A stretch of 15,286 nt of DNA from DATEFF01 sp964586395 (lineage in GTDB: Bacteria > Patescibacteriota > Saccharimonadia > Saccharimonadales > EFPC-124): contig CAZPGP010000021.1 in NCBI GenBank assembly GCA_964586395.1, positions 1 through 15,286 on the forward strand, written 5' to 3'. The notes under the pieces are model-generated. The model was not told the DNA's origin. It saw nothing but the letters and a program-made list of their open reading frames with translations, and made no database searches. Each line of letters opens with the position of its first letter. The stretch's first letter is position 1. Below, piece by piece: positions 1 through 5,558 of the stretch. Both the position numbers and the translations under genes were made by a program.

Positions 1-2
1 AA

Positions 3-1898
3 ATGTATGCAGCTGGCAAGATCAGCGGCAGCCGTTTTATCAAGCGTGAAGGCCGCCCAAGCGAGGAAGCTATTCTCATCGGTCGCCTGATCGACCGCCC
101 AATCCGCCCGCTGTGGCCAAAGGGTTACCGCCACGAAGTACAGGGCGTCGCCTCTGTTATGAGCATGGACCCAACATTCCGCCCAGACATGATCGCGATG
201 ATCGCTATGAGCACCGCATTTATGCTGACCGGCGCACCTTTTGAAGGTCCCGTTGCCGGCGTCCGCGTTGGCCTCAAGGACGGTAAACCTGCCGCCTTCC
301 TGCCGCTCGAAGAAATGAACACTAACGACCTCGACCTCGTCGTTGCTGGTACTGAAGACGCAATCATGATGGTTGAAGCTGGCGCAAACGAAGTCAGTGA
401 AGATCAAGTTGCCGAAGCACTTGCTTGGGCACACGAAGCAATTCTGCCAGCAGTTCGCCTTCAGAAAGAACTGATCGAGAAGGTCGGCGTGACCGCTCAG
501 GAGTACGAACTGCTTCTGCCAAACGAAGACATCCAGAAGTCAGTCGACGAATGGGTTCTTGGTAAGCTCGGCGACAACCTGCGCAAGCCGTACGCTGAAC
601 GCAACGACCTCGTCAGCGTTCTGCGCGCCGAAATGCACGAGAAGTTTGCTGCCGAAGTAGGCGAGGAATACGAAGACCTTCGCCGCGAATACGACGACGC
701 CTTTACCGGCGCGCTACACAAGGACGTCCGCAAAGGCATCCTCGAGGAAAACGTCCGTCCAGACGGCCGTGAACTCACCGAAATCCGCCCACTCAGCTCA
801 GAAGTTGGCGTTCTGCCGCGAACTCATGGTTCGAGCATCTTTACCCGCGGTATGACCCAGGGCATGAACATTGTTACCCTCGCACCACTCAGCTACGCGC
901 AGATCGTCGACACGATGGAGCGCGAAGGTGAGCGTCGATTCATGCACCACTACAACGCACCCGGCTACACGGTTGGTGAAATCAAGCGCCTTGGTTCGCC
1001 TGGCCGCCGCGAAATCGGCCACGGCTACTTGGCAGAACGCGCGCTGACAGCTGTGCTTCCAGCCGAAGAAGATTTCCCATACGCTATCCGTTCCGTCACC
1101 GAAATCATGAGCCAAAACGGCTCAACCAGCATGGCTGCGACCTGCTCAAGCTGTCTCGCGCTCATGGACGCTGGCGTCCCGCTGAAGGCTCCTGTGAGCG
1201 GTATAGCCATGGGTCTGATGAAGGACGGCGATAAGATTGCCATCCTCAGCGACATCGCTGACGCCGAAGACTTTGCTGGCGACATGGACTTCAAGGTTAC
1301 TGGTACCGCCAAGGGCATCACAGCTCTCCAGATGGACATGAAGGTCCATGGTCTGGCTGTCGACATCTTGAAGCAAGCTTTAGTACAGGGCAAAGAAGGC
1401 CGCGCGAAGATTCTCGAGCACATGCTCAGCGTCATCGCCGAACCTCGCAAGGAGCTCAGTCCATTCGCACCACGTATCGAGAAGATTCAGATCAACCCAG
1501 AGAAGATCCGCGACGTTATTGGTAAGGGCGGCGAAACCATCAACAAGATTATCGCCGAGACCGGTGCCGAGATCGATATTCGTGACGGCGGCCTGGTTAT
1601 GGTTGCTGCACCTGATAAGAGCGCAATCGACGCCGCTATCAAGTGGATCAAGGACCTCACCGCCGAGCCAGAAGTTGGCGCCATCTACGAGAATTGCCGC
1701 GTGGTTAAGATCATGGACTTCGGTATCTTTGTCGAAATCATGCCTGGCCAGGAAGGCCTTGTACATGTCAGCGAGATGGCTGACGCTCGTGTCGAGCACC
1801 CGGGCGACGTCGTGAAAGAAGGCGACACCGTCACCGTGAAACTCGTTGCTGTTGACGACCGCGGCCGGCTCGTCCTTTCGATGAAGCAAGCAAAGTAG
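3..1898 (+). CDS. pnp: Polyribonucleotide nucleotidyltransferase (PNPase), 5'-truncated by window edge
   Basis: PNPase degrades RNA 3'-to-5' using phosphate, releasing nucleoside diphosphates, as a ring-shaped trimer in the cytoplasm. The visible 631 residues begin with YAAGKISGS and KREGRPSE, which in the family lie roughly 70-80 residues from the N-terminus. The ATG at 3 is therefore internal and the true start lies left of the window. Order of domains: rest of the first RNase PH domain, helical linker (about residues 130-240), second RNase PH domain (from RPDGRELTEIRPL, about 252) with the phosphate-site segment around SMAATCSS and the acidic catalytic stretch ending QMDMK, KH domain (IRDVIGKGGETI, about 502-513, with its GxxG loop), and S1 domain (about 557-627, with FGIFVEI and EGLVHVSE). 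It ends normally at TAG 1896-1898 and is followed by a hairpin terminator. No frameshift or missing domain is seen. Identification is secure. Confidence 0.97.
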   Translation: MYAAGKISGSRFIKREGRPSEEAILIGRLIDRPIRPLWPKGYRHEVQGVASVMSMDPTFRPDMIAMIAMSTAFMLTGAPFEGPVAGVRVGLKDGKPAAFLPLEEMNTNDLDLVVAGTEDAIMMVEAGANEVSEDQVAEALAWAHEAILPAVRLQKELIEKVGVTAQEYELLLPNEDIQKSVDEWVLGKLGDNLRKPYAERNDLVSVLRAEMHEKFAAEVGEEYEDLRREYDDAFTGALHKDVRKGILEENVRPDGRELTEIRPLSSEVGVLPRTHGSSIFTRGMTQGMNIVTLAPLSYAQIVDTMEREGERRFMHHYNAPGYTVGEIKRLGSPGRREIGHGYLAERALTAVLPAEEDFPYAIRSVTEIMSQNGSTSMAATCSSCLALMDAGVPLKAPVSGIAMGLMKDGDKIAILSDIADAEDFAGDMDFKVTGTAKGITALQMDMKVHGLAVDILKQALVQGKEGRAKILEHMLSVIAEPRKELSPFAPRIEKIQINPEKIRDVIGKGGETINKIIAETGAEIDIRDGGLVMVAAPDKSAIDAAIKWIKDLTAEPEVGAIYENCRVVKIMDFGIFVEIMPGQEGLVHVSEMADARVEHPGDVVKEGDTVTVKLVAVDDRGRLVLSMKQAK

Positions 1899-1900
1899 TC

Positions 1901-1929
1901 TTGCATCAAGAGCATAATAATTGTATGAT
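1901..1929 (+). promoter_or_regulatory. Candidate sigma70 promoter between pnp and the orphan gene
   Basis: TTGCAT at 1901-1906 and TATGAT at 1924-1929 are separated by exactly 17 bases. The -10 matches TATAAT at 5 of 6 positions; the -35 is weak at 3 of 6. Transcription would start near 1936, inside the 5' arm of the pnp terminator hairpin, so the new transcript would lack most of that arm and escape termination. The 17-base spacing is shared with five other candidates in this window. Confidence 0.4.
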
Positions 1930-1931
1930 AT

Positions 1932-1963
1932 ATCCCGTTACTGATGTAACGGGATGCTCTTTT
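1932..1963 (+). terminator. Rho-independent terminator of pnp
   Basis: A perfect 10-bp stem pairs ATCCCGTTAC (1932-1941) with GTAACGGGAT (1946-1955) around a TGAT loop. It is followed by GCTCTTTT, a short U-rich tract. It lies 33 bases after the pnp stop codon. Confidence 0.8.
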
Positions 1964-1996
1964 AGGAGGGCACCTTTAGCGGAGAGGAGACGCCGA

Positions 1997-2455
1997 ATGC
2001 CCTCATTACCGAGTCGCAATCCGGCCACTAGCCATGCTCTGACGGCCGCCGAAGTACTGGGGCTGCCCATCGGCACATCGTTGTTGGTGTGCACCATGAG
2101 TGACTACCACATCGGCCGCAAGATCACGAACAAGCTGGAGCGACGGATCGACCGCGTGACGCCTGTCGTCTTCCGCGGTTGGATCTCGCGACCTGCGACC
2201 CGCCACGATGCCGGAACCGGCTTGTGGGTAGTGCTTGATCAGAAGCTCAGGCTCCCGATGGAAGCGATGATCGAGATCAAGCGAGGCTGGTTTCGTGCCA
2301 GCCGGTACGGCTACGAGCCGTCTGTCCTCGGTCTGGCTGTGGCAGCGCCTACGCGCCAGCGCCAGTGGCTGATGTGGAACGACTCCACGTGCGTCATTCG
2401 CCCTGAGCACGAGCAAGCGCTCCGGCGCGAGTACCCGCGCCGCGTGCAGTATTGA
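1997..2455 (+). CDS. Hypothetical protein, 152 aa, GC-rich orphan gene
   Basis: I do not recognise this protein. The frame is open back to a TTG at 1901, but that codon overlaps the promoter and terminator. The ATG at 1997 has a strong Shine-Dalgarno run, GGAGAGGAGA (1981-1990), six bases upstream, so I place the start there. The product is basic, with segments KITNKLERRIDR and RRIDRVTPVVFRGW near the middle and REYPRRVQY at the end. I see no signal peptide, membrane span or catalytic motif; there are two cysteines. The line 2341-2400 counts 67% GC, against about 55% sampled in ftsK, suggesting acquisition. Two overlapping hairpins follow it. It may be a phage or actinobacterial accessory gene, but nothing in the sequence fixes a function. 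The good ribosome site, third-position GC and bracketing control elements support a real gene. Confidence 0.65.
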   Translation: MPSLPSRNPATSHALTAAEVLGLPIGTSLLVCTMSDYHIGRKITNKLERRIDRVTPVVFRGWISRPATRHDAGTGLWVVLDQKLRLPMEAMIEIKRGWFRASRYGYEPSVLGLAVAAPTRQRQWLMWNDSTCVIRPEHEQALRREYPRRVQY

Positions 2456-2460
2456 TGTCC

Positions 2461-2520
2461 GCGCAGGCTGGAGCCACTCTCCGCCTGCGCCCCAAGCGAT
2501 TTACGGATCTCTTGGGGCGC
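2461..2520 (+). terminator. Two overlapping, mutually exclusive hairpins after the orphan gene
   Basis: Hairpin 1 pairs GCGCAGGC (2461-2468) with GCCTGCGC (2483-2490), continued by GGAG/CTCC after one bulged T, with loop CCACT. Hairpin 2 pairs GCGCCCCAAG (2487-2496) perfectly with CTTGGGGCGC (2511-2520) around a 14-base loop. They share bases 2487-2490, so both cannot be fully formed together. Neither has a following U-tract. They most likely form a GC-rich terminator block, but the exclusive arrangement also resembles attenuation. Confidence 0.55.
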
Positions 2521-2558
2521 AGAATGAACTTATATAGGCGCTATCACTTGTATAACAG

Positions 2559-2587
2559 ATGACAACTCTGTCGCAGTATGCTATAAT
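2559..2587 (+). promoter_or_regulatory. Strong sigma70 promoter for the UDG-RNase J unit
   Basis: ATGACA (2559-2564; 5 of 6 to TTGACA), a 17-base spacer, and a perfect TATAAT (2582-2587) preceded by the extended -10 dinucleotide TG at 2579-2580. Transcription should start near 2594, leaving a leader of about 65 bases. In the leader, AACTACC (2598-2604) can pair with GGTAGTT (2644-2650), which overlaps the only weak ribosome site (AAAGG, 2641-2645). Confidence 0.8.
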
Positions 2588-2658
2588 TGAACGTACCAAC
2601 TACCAGGAACCACTGGTGAACTCTCTTGATAAGCTGACTAAAAGGTAGTTGCCCCTCT

Positions 2659-3249
2659 GTGTTCATGAACGTTGACCAAAAACAACACCTTCTCGATCAA
2701 ATTACCGCCGACATGCTTGAAAATCATGTCTGCCCAGATTTGGCCAAGACGGCCACGAACATTGTTCCGGGTGCTGGAAATCCAGACGCCGAAATCATGT
2801 TTGTAGGGGAAGCGCCAGGCAAAAACGAGGACCTGACGGGCGAGCCGTTCATAGGCGCCGCGGGCAAGAACCTCGATAAACTCCTGGAAAGTATCGGGCT
2901 GACGCGTCAAGACGTGTTCATTACGAGCATCGTCAAATACCGTCCACCGAACAATCGCGACCCCAAACCGGAGGAGAAGGCGGCCTTTTTGCCATACCTA
3001 GAACGCCAAATTGACGTCATTCAGCCAACGCTGATCGTCCCGCTGGGTCGTCATGGTATGCAGTCGTTTCTGCCGGGCGTAACCATCGGCCAGGTCCATG
3101 GTACGCTCCAGCAAGACGCTAAAGGTCGGGCCATCCTACCCATGCTGCACCCTGCGGCATCTCTGTACAATCACAATCTCAAAGTCGTGATTGAAGAGGA
3201 TTTTCTATCGATTCCAAAAATTTTAATGAACCTAAAGAAAGGGAATTAA
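2659..3249 (+). CDS. Uracil-DNA glycosylase, family 4-like, apparently without Fe-S cysteines
   Basis: Family 4 uracil-DNA glycosylases remove uracil from DNA to start base-excision repair. Family signatures present: GEAPGKNED (motif 1), GEPFIGAAGKNLDKLL with the stacking Phe, KYRPPNNRDP, PYLERQIDVIQP, LGRHGMQSFLPG, and HPAASLYN (motif 2). The usual four cluster cysteines (CxxC near the N-terminus, KCRPP, and a Cys shortly before PYLE) are not retained: the N-terminal segment has a single Cys in HVCPDL, KCRPP reads KYRPP, and the last position reads AAFLPYL. The Asn of the usual YITN strand is Ser (FITS). The start is uncertain: GTG 2659 or ATG 2665, with the nearest ribosome site AAAGG at 2641-2645. 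Length (196 or 194 aa) fits the family. The stop is 9 bases before the RNase J start, so the two are probably co-transcribed. The family call is firm; activity and specificity are open. Confidence 0.9.
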   Translation: MFMNVDQKQHLLDQITADMLENHVCPDLAKTATNIVPGAGNPDAEIMFVGEAPGKNEDLTGEPFIGAAGKNLDKLLESIGLTRQDVFITSIVKYRPPNNRDPKPEEKAAFLPYLERQIDVIQPTLIVPLGRHGMQSFLPGVTIGQVHGTLQQDAKGRAILPMLHPAASLYNHNLKVVIEEDFLSIPKILMNLKKGN

Positions 3250-3258
3250 CAACTCATT

Positions 3259-5198
3259 ATGAGTGAAAATAACGGGGGCAATCAGCCCCAACCACAAAAT
3301 CGCGGTAACAACCGCGGCCAACAAAACAATCGCCGAGGCAATGGCCAAGGCAACAACAATCAAAACGGTCAACAGACCAGCCGCCAGCAACAGGCTCAGC
3401 AAAATAGCGTCCTNNNNNNNNNNNNNNNNNNNNNNNNNNNNNNNNNNNNNNNNNNNNNNNNNNNNNNNNNNNNNNNNNNNNNNNNNNNNNNNNNNNNNNN
3501 NNNNNNNNNNNNNTCGACATGGGCCTTTTGTTCCCAGGTAGCGACTATCCAGGCATCAACTACATCGTGCCAGACCCAACATACCTCGAAGAGCGCAAGC
3601 ACAAGATTCGCGGCTTGGTCTTCACGCACGGACACCTTGACCACATTGGTGCTTTCAAACACCTTGTGCACCGCATCCCAGCCCCTGTGTACGCTAGTAA
3701 ATTCACTACCGGCATGCTCAAGAAGGCAATGGAAGAAGCCACCAGCGGCTACCAACCTCAGTTCAACGAGCTCAACCCTGACACACACGAACGCGTACAG
3801 TTGGGCGACAGCTTCAGTATCGAACTTGTTCGCGTGAACCACTCGATTCCTGACGCAACCGCAGTTGTTATTCGCACTCCAGTCGGCGTTCTTGTCGACA
3901 CCGGTGACTGGCGCTTCGAAGAAAACCCAGTCGACGGTCGTAAGTTCGACCTCGAGCGACTCGAGCAGATCAGCCGCGAAGAGGGGATTACTCTCCTGAT
4001 GAACGAGAGCACCAACTGTGACTCTGCCGGCACACACACCCACGGTGAGCATGAGATTGCGCAGAGCTTTGGCGCCATCATGGACCACCACAAGAACAGC
4101 CGCATCATGATTTCGACGTTTAGCTCACAGATCCATCGTATGCAGATGGTCCTGGAGCAGGCTAAGTTGCACGGCCGCAAGGTAGCATTTGCTGGTTACA
4201 GCATGTTGCAGAACCTTGAAGTATCGCTGCGCGCTAACGCCATTAAGATTCCAAAGGACGTTATTGTCCGCATGGAGGACATCACCAAGTTGCCTGATGG
4301 CAAGGTTGTGATCGTTTGTACTGGTTCGCAGGGTGAGTTCAACGCGGTCTTGAACCGCATGGCCACTGGTGCGCACAAGTACATCAAGATTAAGCGATCA
4401 GACATCATCGTCTTCAGCTCTAACCCAATTCCTGGTAACGAGAAGTACGTCGTCCGCACCGTCGACGGCCTGATGCGTGAGGGCTCAGATGTTGTTCAGA
4501 ACAAGAAGCCAGCACTCGACGACTTCGGTCCATTGCACCTTTCTGGTCACGGCTACCACGAAGACCACATCAAGCTCATCAACGCTTTGAAGCCGAAGTA
4601 TTACCTGCCAATCCACGGTGAGTTCCACATGTTGGTTCACAACGCTGAGCTAGCCGAGAAGGAATGCGGCATTCCTAAAGAGAACATCTTTGTTGCCGAC
4701 AGCGGTGACGTTATCGAGATTCAGCCTGATGGTGCCAAGAAGACTGGTCGTATCCCAGTTGGCGGTATCATGTACGACGACTCTGGCGAAGAAGTCAGCG
4801 AGATCGTCCTGAAGGATCGTATCCACATGAGCAACGAGGGTATGTTCGTTGTTGTCCTGACCGTGAGCAAGAAGACCGGCCGTCTATTGACGAGCCCGGA
4901 CATTATTAGTCGCGGCTTCATCTACCTGCGTGACAGCGAAGAGCTGATGAACACCATCCGTCAGTACCTGAAGCAAAAGATTGCTCGCAGTTATGGCGCT
5001 GGCCGCAAGGTGGACCTCGACGACCTGAAGCGCGAAATCAAAGACGACGTTGCGCATGTCCTGTACGACCAGACTCGCCGAACACCTATTGTGATCACCG
5101 TGATCAACGAAATCTCAGCAGCTCCTGCAAACGGCAACGGCGAAGGCCGCGGACCTCAGCAGAGTCAGCAGCGCGATACTTTGCCTCAGGGTGTATAG
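3259..5198 (+). CDS. rnj: Ribonuclease J with Q/N-rich N-terminal tail, interrupted by an assembly gap
   Basis: RNase J is a metallo-beta-lactamase/beta-CASP ribonuclease with endonuclease and 5'-to-3' exonuclease activity in mRNA decay and RNA maturation. After the gap come DMGLLFPG, the metal-binding HGHLDH (3627-3644), VNHSIPDA, DTGDWRFEENPVDG, NESTNCDSAG, the beta-CASP signatures TGSQGEFNAVLNRMA, SSNPIPGNE and SGHGYHEDH, then PIHGEFHMLVHN and the C-terminal domain. The first 51 codons (ATG 3259) encode a low-complexity Gln/Asn/Gly/Arg-rich tail. The 100 N (3414-3513) hide the first beta-strands, including the expected GG-EIGKN-type segment; homologs suggest about 27-35 missing residues. 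Upstream and downstream frames differ, so the true gap length must be 2 modulo 3 (for example 98 or 101). The ATG at 3519 is internal. The C-terminal tail is again Gly/Gln-rich. The start's GGGA (3241-3244) is unusually far, 14 bases, upstream. Confidence 0.93.
3414..3513. other. Assembly gap of 100 N inside rnj
   Basis: Exactly 100 undetermined bases, the usual placeholder for a scaffold gap of unknown or estimated size. It lies between the low-complexity N-terminal tail and the catalytic domain of RNase J. The flanking reading frames do not match at 100 bases. Confidence 0.99.
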
Positions 5199-5208
5199 TT
5201 AGGAAGAA

Positions 5209-5228
5209 GGGCGAGTTTCGTTTCGCCC
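5209..5228 (+). terminator. Hairpin directly after rnj
   Basis: GGGCGA (5209-5214) pairs with TCGCCC (5223-5228) around an 8-base loop, 10 bases after the rnj stop. There is no clear U-run, only scattered T within the next 15 bases. It could be a weak terminator or a processing stem for the structured RNA that follows. Confidence 0.4.
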
Positions 5229-5340
5229 CTCCGATCTTCTTGACCCTCGACAACGGTCTTGAGCTTGTGGTTCTTTGTGCTTGGATAGCACAAAAACCAC
5301 TGCGTGCTGATGTTGTCTCGGGCGCAAGAGGATCGGATGG
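5228..5340 (+). ncRNA. Long rod-shaped hairpin (rod 1) in the rnj-ftsK intergenic region
   Basis: The left arm 5228-5254 pairs with the right arm 5312-5340. From outside in: CC/GG, one bulged T, a 13-bp run (5230-5242 with 5325-5337, one G-U pair), a small loop, CCC/GGG, a TC/TC internal loop, then GACAAC/GTTGTC. At the tip, GTGGTT plus TTTGTGCT (5267-5281) pairs with AGCACAAA plus AACCAC (5287-5300) with one bulge. No reading frame of note lies here. It may be a separate RNA, a 3' UTR element of rnj, or part of one larger RNA with rod 2. Strand is assumed from the flanking genes; no clear promoter is visible just upstream. Confidence 0.4.
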
Positions 5341-5356
5341 CTAAGAAGCCTGCTCG

Positions 5357-5505
5357 CTACACGTCAGCCGCCGCTCCCACCTTTCTCACCTAAAGTCGCT
5401 TTGGAGCCGGAATGGCGGGACAAGTTATTCCTTGTCACGCCATCACCGCGCGGAGATTTGGGATCTTTAGGGAGAAACGGTGGGAAGAGGCGGTGTTGGA
5501 CGTAG
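5357..5505 (+). ncRNA. Structured RNA (rod 2) with 6S RNA-like outline
   Basis: A long closing stem joins 5357-5395 to 5465-5505: CTA/TAG, CGTC/GACG, CCGCC/GGCGG, then CCCACC, TTTCTC and CCTAAAG against CTTTAGG, GAGAAA and GGTGGG with one bulged base on each side, about 32 pairs in all. Inside is a large bubble (16 bases on the left, 5396-5411; 21 on the right, 5444-5464) and a terminal hairpin (5412-5443) of two 6-bp segments split by one mismatch. Closing stem, central bubble and terminal stem within about 150 bases is the outline of 6S RNA, the regulator that binds RNA polymerase by mimicking an open promoter. This rests on shape only; I recognised no diagnostic sequence. The ftsK promoter begins 7 bases after the stem ends. 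Confidence 0.35.
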
Positions 5506-5511
5506 TACTAA

Positions 5512-5540
5512 TTGCAACATAGGTTAAAACCTGCTATAGT
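5512..5540 (+). promoter_or_regulatory. Extended -10 promoter of ftsK
   Basis: TTGCAA (5512-5517), a 17-base spacer and TATAGT (5535-5540), with TG at 5532-5533 forming an extended -10. Transcription should begin near 5547, only about 12 bases before the ftsK ATG. Confidence 0.75.
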
Positions 5541-5558
5541 ATTGAAAGAATAAGCGTT

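Noticed and set aside
1901..1996. Upstream extension of the orphan gene from TTG 1901
   Set aside because: It would be translated through the promoter and terminator hairpin; ATG 1997 has a far better ribosome site.
3259..3413. CRISPR or tandem repeat in the Asn/Gln-rich start of rnj
   Set aside because: The repetition is at amino-acid composition level only, with no regular DNA unit.
5199..5511. tmRNA, RNase P RNA, SRP RNA or tRNA in the rnj-ftsK spacer
   Set aside because: None of their conserved core sequences (such as the RNase P GAGGAAAGUCC, the SRP GGAA-loop region or a CCA-ended T-arm) is present.
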